Positions 55,421-63,723 of a stretch of DNA of 64,000 bases are shown here, one piece after another. Within the stretch, counting starts at the first letter, position 1; every line of letters starts with the position of its first letter. Position numbers and translations under genes: made by a program. The stretch is from Burkholderiaceae bacterium (GTDB taxonomy: Bacteria; Pseudomonadota; Gammaproteobacteria; Burkholderiales; Burkholderiaceae_C), in assembly GCA_026125795.1 (NCBI GenBank), contig JAHCKM010000001.1, forward strand, positions 2,074,600-2,138,599, given 5' to 3'. The notes below the pieces were generated by a model. The model was not told the DNA's origin and did no database searches. It saw only the letters and a program-made list of their open reading frames with translations.

Positions 55421-55458
55421 GGCCCGGATTCCGAAAGGATCCGGGCCTTCTTGTTTTT
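55421..55458 (+). terminator. strong Rho-independent terminator
   Basis: GGCCCGGAT (55421-55429), nine-base loop, ATCCGGGCC (55439-55447), then TTCTTGTTTTT. One of the clearest terminators in the window; it ends the short transcript from 55.2 kb. Confidence 0.9.
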
Positions 55459-55830
55459 GCTCTTTGGTTTGTCGTTCCTTGTCGCTTGTCGTTTTGGTTC
55501 CGGCCGGCGCTGCCGCGCCTTCACTTCGCGTGCGCGAAGTGGCGTTGCCGAAACGGCCAGGTGACCGTTTTCACTTCGGGTGTGTCCCTGCACACCGGCA
55601 CCGCCCTTCACGGGTGCATGCGGTCCGGGATGTGCGCGGTCCGGCGTCAGCTGAAGCCCTTGGGCCCCGTGCAGCGAGGCACCCCGTTCGACGGGACGCT
55701 CGCGCAGCGGATGCAGCCGAAGTGGAAATGTTGCGAGGGCTTTATCGCACGGAGCCCTCCAGCGTGGCATCGCCGGGTTCGGCGTCGCTTGTTCAACGAC
55801 CGTGCAGACAACTTTGATTGGAGAACGATC
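55459..55830. other. 372-nt gap with a long hairpin, no gene supported
   Basis: The notable element is CACTTCGCG-TG-CGCGAAGTG (55522-55541), a perfect nine-pair stem, with a repeat of the CACTTCG word near 55573. Frames through the gap give Arg/Cys-rich text without Shine-Dalgarno sites. It may hold the promoter of the 71-aa membrane protein or a small RNA; nothing else can be supported. Confidence 0.5.
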
Positions 55831-56046
55831 ATGGAACGCGTCAAACAAGTTGCCGGCCTGTCGTGGGTGGGCGCCGTCGTTGCCGTCGTGGCCGCCATGC
55901 TCGCGAGCGCGGCGTCTTTCGGCTTCGTCGTCGCCATCTACGCGGCATCGTCCGGTGAACTGCAGGTGGCCTTGGCCAAGGTGCGCGGTGCTCCGGCGAG
56001 CGCTCCGGCCGTGGTGGCTGCACCGCGCAAGCCCAAGTCGGGGTAG
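55831..56046 (+). CDS. small single-pass membrane protein
   Basis: A 71-residue protein with one long hydrophobic helix (about residues 12-38, VGAVVAVVAAMLASAASFGFVVAIYA) and an Ala/Pro/Lys tail. GGAGA stands nine bases before ATG 55831. A terminator-like hairpin follows. Function unknown. Confidence 0.65.
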   Translation: MERVKQVAGLSWVGAVVAVVAAMLASAASFGFVVAIYAASSGELQVALAKVRGAPASAPAVVAAPRKPKSG

Positions 56047-56071
56047 TCGCCCCGCTGTTCTTTGTGTTCAA

Positions 56072-56100
56072 GCCTCGCGGCCTGCAAGCCGCGAGGCCTT
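56072..56100 (+). terminator. hairpin terminator after 71-aa gene
   Basis: GCCTCGCGGC (56072-56081), CTGCAA, GCCGCGAGGC (56088-56097), then CTT. A ten-pair GC stem 25 nt after the stop; the T-tract is weak. Confidence 0.65.
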
Positions 56101-56200
56101 CGCCAGCCGCTCGCGCAGGCGCTCGCTCGGCGCGGGCTCACTGTCGCAGCGCCTTCGTTATCATCGGCCGCGCCATTGATGGGAAAAGCAGGGAGGGCCG

Positions 56201-57331
56201 ATGGACCCGTTGTCGAAGCTCAGCCAGCTGAGCACGTCACACGGCGAATTGCGCAGCGGCAAAGGCATGGTGTCCGGCGTGATCGCGCTGATCCTTGCCG
56301 TGCTGTGTTTTCTCGGCGTGCTGGTGTTCCACTTCCCTGAGTATTTGTCGACGCCGCAGTTGCGCAAGCAGTACAGCGTTGAGCTCATGCGCCAGTTGCT
56401 GTATTGGTCGATGGTGCTCGCCGGCGGGTTGTCGCTGTACAACGTGGTGCGCGGACGCGCACGCTGGCTCGCGCTGTGGTCGTTCGTGCTGATCGCCGCC
56501 GCGGCGCTGCTTGGCGGGCACAAGGTGCCGGTGAATGACTTTCCGGACGATACGCCGTACATCGGACTCGACTGGTTCGTGCTCGACCTGCTCGGCTCGT
56601 CGCTGATCTTCATCTTCATCGAGAAGCTGTTCGCGTTGCGCAAGGATCAGCCGGTGTTCCGGCCCGAGTGGCAGACCGACCTGCACCACTTCATCGTCAA
56701 CCACATGGTGGTGGGCTTCATCCTGCTGGCCACCAACCTGCTGGTGCACAAGTTGTTCGGCTGGGCGGCGCACGACGGTATCCGCGGCTGGGTGGCGAAC
56801 CTCAACTTCTTCGTCGCGCTGTTCGGGATCGTGCTGGTGGCCGATCTGGTGCAGTACTGGACGCACCGCGCCTACCACGAGGTGCCGCTGCTGTGGCGGC
56901 TGCACGCGGTGCACCACAGCGTCAAGAGCATGGACTGGCTGGCCGGCTCGCGCCAGCACATCCTCGAGCTGCTGATCACGCGCACCCTGGTGCTGGCGCC
57001 GATCTACGTGCTCGGCTTCTCCAAGGAAGTGATCGACGCCTACATCGTGATCGTCGGCTTCCAGGCGGTGTTCAACCATGCCAACGTTAGCGTGCGCCTG
57101 GGCCCTTTGCGCTACGTCATCGTGACGCCCAACTTCCACCACTGGCATCACTCGCAGGACCGGGAGGCGCTCGACCGCAACTACGCCGCGCACTTCGCGT
57201 TCCTCGACCACCTGTTCGGCACGGCGGTCAAGGCCGATCGCGCATGGCCCGAGCGCTACGGCGTGCTCGGCGATTACGTGCCCAACGGATTTCTCAAGCA
57301 GCTGGCATTTCCGTTCACCTGGAAGGGCTGA
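56201..57331 (+). CDS. membrane fatty-acid-hydroxylase/sterol-desaturase superfamily protein
   Basis: A 376-residue membrane protein with five to six helices. The eight-histidine diiron signature is present: HRAYH (about 221-225), HAVHH (about 234-238) and FHHWHHS (about 313-319), as in ERG3/SUR2/CrtZ-type hydroxylases. An N-terminal extension of about 140 residues with several helices precedes the hydroxylase domain. The substrate could be a lipid or a hopanoid. It stands alone and converges on the VOC gene. Confidence 0.9.
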   Translation: MDPLSKLSQLSTSHGELRSGKGMVSGVIALILAVLCFLGVLVFHFPEYLSTPQLRKQYSVELMRQLLYWSMVLAGGLSLYNVVRGRARWLALWSFVLIAAAALLGGHKVPVNDFPDDTPYIGLDWFVLDLLGSSLIFIFIEKLFALRKDQPVFRPEWQTDLHHFIVNHMVVGFILLATNLLVHKLFGWAAHDGIRGWVANLNFFVALFGIVLVADLVQYWTHRAYHEVPLLWRLHAVHHSVKSMDWLAGSRQHILELLITRTLVLAPIYVLGFSKEVIDAYIVIVGFQAVFNHANVSVRLGPLRYVIVTPNFHHWHHSQDREALDRNYAAHFAFLDHLFGTAVKADRAWPERYGVLGDYVPNGFLKQLAFPFTWKG

Positions 57332-57333
57332 CC

Positions 57334-57355
57334 GCCGGCGCCTCGCGGCGCCGGC
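57334..57355. terminator. hairpin between convergent genes
   Basis: GCCGGCGCC (57334-57342), TCGC, GGCGCCGGC (57347-57355): a perfect nine-pair stem in the 39-nt gap between the hydroxylase and VOC genes. No T-tract, but the position suits transcript ends on both sides. Confidence 0.55.
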
Positions 57356-57370
57356 GATGCCGGCACGGGC

Positions 57371-57856
57371 TCAACTGCTGCTGCCGGCCTTGGGGTCCAT
57401 CGCTTTCATGCCTTCCAGGATCTGCTCGTGCGTGAGGTCGCGCGTGTGCGTGGCCACCGACCACTTGTGGCCGAACGGGTCTTCGAGCTGGCCGTAGCGG
57501 TCGCCCCAGAAGGCGTCGTCGACCGGCATGGTGACCTTGGCGCCGGCCTTCACGGCCTGAGCGACGGTAGCGTCAACGTCTTCGACGTACAAGTGGATCG
57601 TGACCGGCGAGCCCTTCAGCGACTTGGGGCCGACAGCGCCCCACTGCGGCATCTCGTCGACCAGCATCAGCGCCGAGTCGCCGATGCGCACCATTGCGTG
57701 CATGATCGTGCCGTCGGGGCCGGGCATGCGGCCTTCCTCGCGGGCGTTGAAGGCCTTCTTGTAGAACTCGATCGCCTCGGCGGCGCCGGCACACACGATG
57801 TGCGGCGTCAGCGAATGCATGCCTTCGGGAATGGGTTTCACGCGGTTTTGAGCCAT
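57371..57856 (-). CDS. VOC-superfamily (glyoxalase/PhnB-like) protein
   Basis: A 161-residue protein of the PhnB/YdfO-like vicinal-oxygen-chelate group: HSLTPHIVCAGAAEAIEFYKKAFNA at the start, GDSALMLVDEMP in the middle and WGDRYGQLEDPFGHKWSVATH at the end. It lacks a clear full metal triad, as usual for this subgroup, whose role is mostly unknown. AAAGGAAG precedes ATG 57856. Confidence 0.9.
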   Translation of the reverse strand: MAQNRVKPIPEGMHSLTPHIVCAGAAEAIEFYKKAFNAREEGRMPGPDGTIMHAMVRIGDSALMLVDEMPQWGAVGPKSLKGSPVTIHLYVEDVDATVAQAVKAGAKVTMPVDDAFWGDRYGQLEDPFGHKWSVATHTRDLTHEQILEGMKAMDPKAGSSS

Positions 57857-57974
57857 GGCAGCTTCCTTTTCAGGGGTGGACGGGTCGGGGCAGCGGGCAA
57901 TTCGCTCGCCTCCCTCCCATGACGAATGGGCCGGCCGGGTTTCGACAGCGGGCTCTCGTTTCTTTTCGGGCACT

Positions 57975-59261
57975 TCAGCCGGCCAGCACCTCGCGCACCC
58001 GCTGCGTGGTCGCGCGGCCGACGCTCCCGGCAAGGGCCACCGAGGCTCCCGGCTGTTGCATGCGCTCGAAGGCCTCACGCACCTGTGCGCCGCCGACCGC
58101 CTGCACCTGGGCCACGCGCTCGGCGGCGGTGCGCACGCGGCCGAGCGCGAACAGGTCGAGCGCGGCATCCTCGGTGCGTTGCGACAGCCGCTCGTCATGG
58201 CGCATGAGCCGCACCAGCATCTGGTTGCGCGCCCGCTCGAGGTCGACCGGGTCGATGCGCTCGGCTTGGCGTCGCAGCAGCTGCACCGTCTCACGCAACA
58301 CGGTGCTCAGGTGCTTGGGTGCGAACGACGCCTCGATCGCCAGCTGGCCGCCGAACTCGAAGCGGTCGGCGTTGCAGGCGGCGTGATACACCAGACCGCG
58401 TTTCTCACGCAGCTCGAGCAACAGAGGTGAGCTCATGCCGTCGCCGAGCACCGCCGCCGCCAGATCACCGGCGGCATCTTCGGCGCCGCGCGCGGCCAGC
58501 GGATAACCCAGCACCAGGTGGGTCTGGCGCCCGACGTCCATGCGCTTGACGCGGATGCCGCTGGCATAACCGGCCGGTGGCAGCGCCTGTGGCGCGCCGC
58601 GCGGCATGTCGCCGAACGCCGCCACCGCGGACTGCACGACGGCGTCGACATCGATCGCCCCGGCGGCGGCCACCACGACGTTGCTGCCGGTGTAGTGCTG
58701 CTGCACGTGCTCCACCAGCTGCTCGCGCGTGCAGCGTTCGATCACGCGGCGCTGGCCGATCACCGGCTGGGCCGCCGGATGCACGCCCCAACAAGCCTGG
58801 TCGAACTGCTGGTAGGCCATGGCCATGGGGTCGTCCTCGACCTCGGCCACCTCCTGCAGGAGCACCTCGCGCTCGCGCGCCAGCTCGTCGTCGGGAAAGG
58901 TGGCATGGCGCACGATGTCGCCCAGCATCGTGACGAACTGCGGCGCGTGCACGCCCAGGCCGCGCATGTGGTAGGCAGTGTGGTCTTTGTCGGTGTGCGC
59001 ATTGACCTCGGCGCCGAGCCGTTCGGCATCGAGGTTCACGCGGTGCGCGTCGCGCTCGCGCGTGCCCTTGAAAGCCATGTGCTCCAGCACGTGGCCGATG
59101 CCGTTGAGCGCCCGGCTCTCGTGCGCGCTGCCCACGCGCACGAACACGCTGACAGACGCCGTGCGCAGGTGCGGCATCGGCAGCGCGACGACGCGCACGC
59201 CGTTGGGCAGGGTCTCGATCAGCGGCGGGGGCAGGGCGTGCGGTTGCATGCGGGCGCGCAT
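57975..59261 (-). CDS. M16-family zinc metallopeptidase
   Basis: A 428-residue peptidase with the inverted zinc motif HVLEH (His57, Glu60, His61) and the distal ligand Glu137, exactly 76 residues later as in the family. The C-terminal M16_C half carries LREKRGLVYHAACN (Arg/Tyr substrate-binding pair). It is the mitochondrial-processing-peptidase-like type (PqqL/YmxG group). The HVLEH partner gene often paired with it is absent. ATG 59249 (fifth codon) is an alternative start. Confidence 0.92.
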   Translation of the reverse strand: MRARMQPHALPPPLIETLPNGVRVVALPMPHLRTASVSVFVRVGSAHESRALNGIGHVLEHMAFKGTRERDAHRVNLDAERLGAEVNAHTDKDHTAYHMRGLGVHAPQFVTMLGDIVRHATFPDDELAREREVLLQEVAEVEDDPMAMAYQQFDQACWGVHPAAQPVIGQRRVIERCTREQLVEHVQQHYTGSNVVVAAAGAIDVDAVVQSAVAAFGDMPRGAPQALPPAGYASGIRVKRMDVGRQTHLVLGYPLAARGAEDAAGDLAAAVLGDGMSSPLLLELREKRGLVYHAACNADRFEFGGQLAIEASFAPKHLSTVLRETVQLLRRQAERIDPVDLERARNQMLVRLMRHDERLSQRTEDAALDLFALGRVRTAAERVAQVQAVGGAQVREAFERMQQPGASVALAGSVGRATTQRVREVLAG

Positions 59262-59333
59262 CGTGCGATGCCCGCGAGTATCAACCGGGCGGCGCCGGCG
59301 GGGGCAGGCGCCGCGTGTGACCCTGGCGCCGCG

Positions 59334-60134
59334 TCAGCGCTTGGACATCTCGCGCTGGGCGCCCAGGCCGGCCGAGGCCAGCATCACCGACAGCAGATGG
59401 GTGCGCGTGTCGCCGCGCGCGTTCTGCACCGCATTCGTGGCCAGTTGAACGGCGGCGCATTCGTTCATCGAGCCTGATGCGATCGGCATGCTGTTGGGCA
59501 CGCTCGCGAGTGCCGCGGCCACCTGCGCGCTGCTGGCCATCGGGCGCAGAGGCTCGCGCTGGATGCCGGCACGCAGCGCCAGGCGGAAGCCGTCGAAGAA
59601 CTCGTTCAGCTCGGCCGGCTGCATGCGGCGTACCAGCGCGCTCATCGAGCTGCCGCGCGCGCCGGAGCCGCCGCGCGTCTCGGCCACGTAGCTCGCACAC
59701 TCGGTGGCGTCGAGCCGGCCCAGCGCCGTGCCCACCGGACGCAGCATCTTCCAGGCGGCGTCGTCGTTGGCGCGCGCGAAACCCTCCATCATCACGCTGC
59801 CAAAGCGCTTGGCGAAGCCCGCGCGGTCCTGCGAGATCTGCTCGATCATCCAGTCCAGCACGACGGGGTCGCGATAGACGTTGCCGATGCTTTCCTTGGC
59901 GGCAGCGAACATCGGTTCGCCGCGGCGCATGCCGGAGAAACTCTCGTACAGCTCGTCGCGCTGCGTCATCGCGATCACGTAGCCGCGCAGCGTCTCGCGC
60001 TGCCGCGTGTTGGCATCGGCCGCGGTTGCGGCGGTCGGCGCCTGTTGTGTCGGCGCGGAGCCGCAAGCACCGAGCAGCAGCGCCATCAGCAGCGTACTGG
60101 CCAGGCCGGCCCGACGGATGGGATTCGTTGTCAT
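59334..60134 (-). CDS. hypothetical lipoprotein
   Basis: A 266-residue lipoprotein: LASTLLMALLLGACGS places the lipidated Cys at about residue 24. The mature part is largely helical, with no motif I can name. GGAGGA stands nine bases before ATG 60134. It is divergent from the TctC-like gene across a 242-nt gap. Confidence 0.75.
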   Translation of the reverse strand: MTTNPIRRAGLASTLLMALLLGACGSAPTQQAPTAATAADANTRQRETLRGYVIAMTQRDELYESFSGMRRGEPMFAAAKESIGNVYRDPVVLDWMIEQISQDRAGFAKRFGSVMMEGFARANDDAAWKMLRPVGTALGRLDATECASYVAETRGGSGARGSSMSALVRRMQPAELNEFFDGFRLALRAGIQREPLRPMASSAQVAAALASVPNSMPIASGSMNECAAVQLATNAVQNARGDTRTHLLSVMLASAGLGAQREMSKR

Positions 60135-60376
60135 CTTCGGTTCCTCCACGCCACGTTTGAGTTGCCGGGAATTGTCCAGGCTGCCCTTGCGTTGGGAACT
60201 GTCGTGACACCGGCGCCGCCGATTCCGTCACGCGCTGAAACGTCAAAGCGTCACGCCACGGTGCCATGTGCGACTTCGACGAGATGCACAGGCCGCCGTC
60301 TTCGTTCTTTGCGCTCGCGTCGCCCGGGCGCCCGGTACGACGCGGGTACCATGCAACGGACGTACACCCGGGAGAC

Positions 60377-61471
60377 ATGTTCGTGGAGATCTCGAAGTTG
60401 CATCCTTTTGCATTCGGCCGCCTCGCCGTGCTCATGTCGTGGCTGCTCGCCGCCGCGGGCGTGTCGGCGCAGCAGCCGGCCGCGCCGTCCCGGCCGGCCG
60501 CATCGGCGCCTGCTGCGGCACCCCGCGCCGCCACTACCACCGGGACAGCACCGCGGGCCGCCGCGCGCACGGCGACCGCGCCGTGGCCGACCAAGCCGGT
60601 GAAGATCCTGGTCGGCTTTCCCGGCGGCTCGACCCCCGACGTGGCGGCGCGCATCCTGGCCGAGGGCCTGGTGCAGAGCCTGAAGCAGCCGGTGGTGGTG
60701 GAGAACCGCCCGGGCGCCTCGGGCAACATTGCTGCCGACTTGGTGGCCAAGGCCACCGACGATCACACCTTCGGCCTGGTGATCAACGGCAACCTGTCCT
60801 CGGCCAAGCTGTTGAATCCCAAGCTGCCGTTCGATCCGGCCAAGGACTTCTCCATGTTGTCGCTGGTGGCCGGTGCGCCGCTGGTGCTGGTGACGCAGCC
60901 CGACAAGCCGTCGGGCGACCAGTTCTTTCTGGCTGCGCGCAATGCCGGGGACAAGTGGAACTACGGCTCGGTGGGCATCGGTTCGATCGGCCACCTGGGC
61001 ATGGAGTTGCTCAAGAGCCGCGCCGGCAACATCGGTGCCACACATGTGCCGTACCAGGGCAACCCGCAGGTGATCACCGCGCTGTTGCAGAACGACGTGC
61101 AAATGGCGCTCATCCCGCCGGGTCTGGCGCTGCCGCAGGTGCGCGCCGGCAAGCTCAAGGCGGTGGGCCTGACCACCAGCCGCAGCACGCTGGCGCCGGA
61201 CGTCGCGCCGCTCACCGATGCCGGCGTGCGCGGCTTCGACATGGACGTGTTCGTCGCGCTGGTGGGGCCGGCCGGGCTGCCGGCACACGTGCAGGCGCGC
61301 ATGGCCGAAGAGACCTCGGCCGTGGCGCGTTCGCCCGAGATGCGTCCGCGTTTCTTCAACGCCGGCTGGTCGCCAGTGGGTGGCTCCCCCGAGGCGCTGC
61401 GCCTGCGCGTGCGCAACGAGACCAACCTGCTGGGCGGCATCATCATGATCCGCGGCATCAAGGTGGAGTGA
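60377..61471 (+). CDS. Bug/TctC-family tripartite tricarboxylate receptor protein
   Basis: A 364-residue periplasmic binding protein. The signal peptide ends near GVSAQQ (about residue 32), then a 35-residue Ala/Pro/Thr linker, then the Bug fold: PVKILVGFPGGSTPDVAARIL, VVVENRPGASGNIAADLVAKA and the conserved THVPYQG. Such proteins bind carboxylates for TctAB or sensor systems. It is orphaned from the tctBA pair 25 kb away and instead precedes an FAD oxidoreductase by 11 nt. GGGAGA supports ATG 60377. Confidence 0.9.
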   Translation: MFVEISKLHPFAFGRLAVLMSWLLAAAGVSAQQPAAPSRPAASAPAAAPRAATTTGTAPRAAARTATAPWPTKPVKILVGFPGGSTPDVAARILAEGLVQSLKQPVVVENRPGASGNIAADLVAKATDDHTFGLVINGNLSSAKLLNPKLPFDPAKDFSMLSLVAGAPLVLVTQPDKPSGDQFFLAARNAGDKWNYGSVGIGSIGHLGMELLKSRAGNIGATHVPYQGNPQVITALLQNDVQMALIPPGLALPQVRAGKLKAVGLTTSRSTLAPDVAPLTDAGVRGFDMDVFVALVGPAGLPAHVQARMAEETSAVARSPEMRPRFFNAGWSPVGGSPEALRLRVRNETNLLGGIIMIRGIKVE

Positions 61472-61482
61472 GGGGTCGGTGC

Positions 61483-62823
61483 GTGTTCGTTGACGAGCCC
61501 GCGCGCCGCACGCCGGTCGCCGGCGAGTTTGACGTCGTGGTGGCCGGTGGCGGCCCGGCCGGCTTGGCGGCCGCGGTGAGCGCGGCGCGCCATGGCGCGC
61601 GCACGTTGCTGATCGAGCGCTACGGTTTCCTCGGCGGCATGGGCACGGCCGGCGGCGTGACCAACTTCGCCGGGCTGTACGGCAGGCGCCACGGCGAGAC
61701 CGTGCAGTTGGTGCATGGCGTGGTCGACGAACTGCTCGAGCGCATCGAGCGCCTCGGCGGATTGAACGCACCGCAAGACGGGCTGCAGGGGCGCATCCGC
61801 GTGCGCTCGTATGACATCCCGGCCTACAAGTGCGCGGCCGACCAATGGATCGCCGCCAGCGGTGCGCAGCTGTTGTTCCATGCCAGCGTGGTCGGCGTGC
61901 ATCGGGAGGGCGAGCGCATCGACGCCGTGCTCATCGAGACCAAGTCCGGCCGCGGCGCCATCCGCGCGCACTGGTTCATCGATGCCACCGGCGATGCCGA
62001 CGTGGCCCACCATGCCGGCGTGCCGTACGAGCTGGGCGACGGTCATGGCGATGCGCTGTATCCGTCCACCATGTTCCGCGTCGGCGGCGTCGACAGCGAG
62101 CGCGCGCTGGCCGCGATCGGCAGCTTCGGCGCGATCGATGCGTTGATGCGCGACGCTGCCGACCGCTACCGGTTCCCGCGCCAAGGTGCGATCGTGCGGC
62201 CGCAGCGCAACCGCAGCGAATGGCGCGTCAACGTCACGCAGGTGGCCAACGCGCAGGGGCGCGCGGTCGACGCCACCGACGCGCGGCAGTTGAGCGCCGG
62301 CGAGATCGAGGGCCGGCGGCAGGTGATCGAGTACCTGCGTTTCCTGCGCGCGGAAGTGCCGGGTTTCGAACGCGCCGAGTTGATCGACATCGGCACGCAA
62401 CTCGGCGTGCGCGAGACGCGTCGCGTGCAGGGCGCTTACCGGCTGCGCGGCGACGACGTGCTGCACGGCGCGCGCTTTCCCGACTCCATCGGCTTGAACG
62501 CATGGCCGATCGAGCGCCATGCATCGGGGCGCGTCGAATGGGCCTTTCCGCTCGATGCGGACAACAGCTTCAATCAATTGCCGTGGCGCATGCTGCTGCC
62601 GTTGAATGCGAACAACCTGCTGGTTGCCGGACGATGCGCGTCTATGGAGCACGAGGGCCAGTCGGCCGCGCGTGCCAGCGGCGCGTGTTTCGTGATGGGC
62701 CAGGCCGCGGGGACTGCAGCGGCGCTGATGCTGAGGCAGGGCCTGACCCCGCATGACGTGGCGTCGCCGCTGCAGCGTGTTCTGCGCGGCGACGGCGCCG
62801 AGCTCGGCACCGGGCCGGATTGA
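61483..62823 (+). CDS. FAD-dependent oxidoreductase (FAD_oxidored family)
   Basis: A 446-residue flavoprotein beginning FDVVVAGGGPAGLAAAVSAARHG, the FAD Rossmann motif, followed by ERYGFLGGMGTAGGVTNFAG and a second half ending LLVAGRCASMEHEGQSAARASGACFVMGQAAGTAA. This fits the FAD_oxidored family that includes enzymes acting on carboxylic acids. GTG 61483 with AGGGG upstream is the start. The pairing with a TctC-like binding protein suggests it metabolises the acid that protein binds; that is inference. Confidence 0.87.
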   Translation: MFVDEPARRTPVAGEFDVVVAGGGPAGLAAAVSAARHGARTLLIERYGFLGGMGTAGGVTNFAGLYGRRHGETVQLVHGVVDELLERIERLGGLNAPQDGLQGRIRVRSYDIPAYKCAADQWIAASGAQLLFHASVVGVHREGERIDAVLIETKSGRGAIRAHWFIDATGDADVAHHAGVPYELGDGHGDALYPSTMFRVGGVDSERALAAIGSFGAIDALMRDAADRYRFPRQGAIVRPQRNRSEWRVNVTQVANAQGRAVDATDARQLSAGEIEGRRQVIEYLRFLRAEVPGFERAELIDIGTQLGVRETRRVQGAYRLRGDDVLHGARFPDSIGLNAWPIERHASGRVEWAFPLDADNSFNQLPWRMLLPLNANNLLVAGRCASMEHEGQSAARASGACFVMGQAAGTAAALMLRQGLTPHDVASPLQRVLRGDGAELGTGPD

Positions 62824-62885
62824 AGGGTCGAGCGCGATTGCAGACGGGTCCCCCAGTCACGCACTTGCGCCGGTCGGCTTCGTCG

Positions 62886-62904
62886 CGACGGATGCCGTCG
62901 TTTT
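62886..62904 (+). terminator. Rho-independent terminator
   Basis: CGACGG (62886-62891), ATG, CCGTCG (62895-62900), TTTT. It ends the TctC/FAD-oxidoreductase transcript in the gap before the convergent DUF1304 gene. Confidence 0.75.
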
Positions 62905-62916
62905 ACCGGCCAGGGC

Positions 62917-63273
62917 TCAGCTCAGCGCGCGCAGGGCCAGACCGATCAGCGCAGGAAGCGCCTGCACGTAAAGAATCTTGCGGCTCGCGGTGACGGCGCC
63001 ATAGACGCCGGCGATCAGCACGCACAGCAGAAAAAAGACCTGGATGTGCGTGCCGGCCGCGCCGAGGCTCAGGCCCCACAGCAGTCCTGCCGCGAGGAAA
63101 CCATTGTACAGGCCCTGGTTGGCCGCCAGCACCTTCGACGAAGCCGCCGTCTCGGCGCTATGGCCGAAGGCGCGCAGGCCCGCGGGCTTGTCCCACAGGA
63201 ACATCTCGAGCACCAGGAAGTACAGGTGCAACAACGCGACGATCGCGATCACGACGTTGGCTGCCATCGACAT
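62917..63273 (-). CDS. DUF1304 family membrane protein
   Basis: A 118-residue protein with four predicted helices. The family pattern LLHLYFLVLEMFLWDKPAGLRAFG (about 15-38) and ANQGLYNGFLAAGLLWG is clear. DUF1304 proteins are small inner-membrane proteins of unknown role. GGAGGG precedes ATG 63273. Confidence 0.9.
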   Translation of the reverse strand: MSMAANVVIAIVALLHLYFLVLEMFLWDKPAGLRAFGHSAETAASSKVLAANQGLYNGFLAAGLLWGLSLGAAGTHIQVFFLLCVLIAGVYGAVTASRKILYVQALPALIGLALRALS

Positions 63274-63314
63274 GGCGAATCCCTCCAGGTGCAGGCGGCG
63301 CGCCGGGCGCCATC

Positions 63315-63686
63315 TCAGCGCTTGGCGGCGCCGGGGTTCTTGTGCAGCTCGCGCTGCAGCGCCTGGCACTGCAGCTCCAGGCGGTCTGTCACGTCGCTCG
63401 CGGCCATGCTTCTGGCCAGCTTCTGCGACGCACGCCGGCGTTCGCTCTTGTACAGCGCGCTCCGCCGCGATTCGGCGAGCGTGGCCCGCAGCGAGTCGTC
63501 GAGCTTGAGGCGGTACAGGTTGGCATACACCTGGTCCCCCTGACCGCGCATCTCCGCGTGCCTCTTTTCGCACTGCGCATAACCGGCGTCGAACTGCGCG
63601 AGCGACTTCGAACGCGGTGCCGCCGCCCACGCGGCGTGGCACGCCATCGCAGCGCACACGCCGAGCCACAGATGTGCTGCCCTCAT
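63315..63686 (-). CDS. exported helical protein, hypothetical
   Basis: A 123-residue protein with a signal peptide (MRAAHLWLGVCAAMACHAAWAAA, cleavage near residue 23) and a charged helical mature part (FDAGYAQCEKRHAEMR..., then ...QCQALQREL) with two Cys that might pair. GGGAGGA supports ATG 63686. It lies 37 nt after the GspB gene and may be co-transcribed with it. No family recognised. Confidence 0.72.
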   Translation of the reverse strand: MRAAHLWLGVCAAMACHAAWAAAPRSKSLAQFDAGYAQCEKRHAEMRGQGDQVYANLYRLKLDDSLRATLAESRRSALYKSERRRASQKLARSMAASDVTDRLELQCQALQRELHKNPGAAKR

Positions 63687-63723
63687 GCAGATTCCTCCCA
63701 GCGGCGCATTGTGATTCACGCCG

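Noticed and set aside
55486-55830. Upstream extension of the 71-aa membrane protein to 186 residues
   Set aside because: The added part is Arg/Cys-rich and runs through the CACTTCGCG hairpin; ATG 55831 has a good GGAGA site.
54702-56046. Prophage remnant, suggested by the HTH/operator pair and small genes
   Set aside because: No integrase, attachment repeats, structural genes or shift in composition over more than a few hundred bases.
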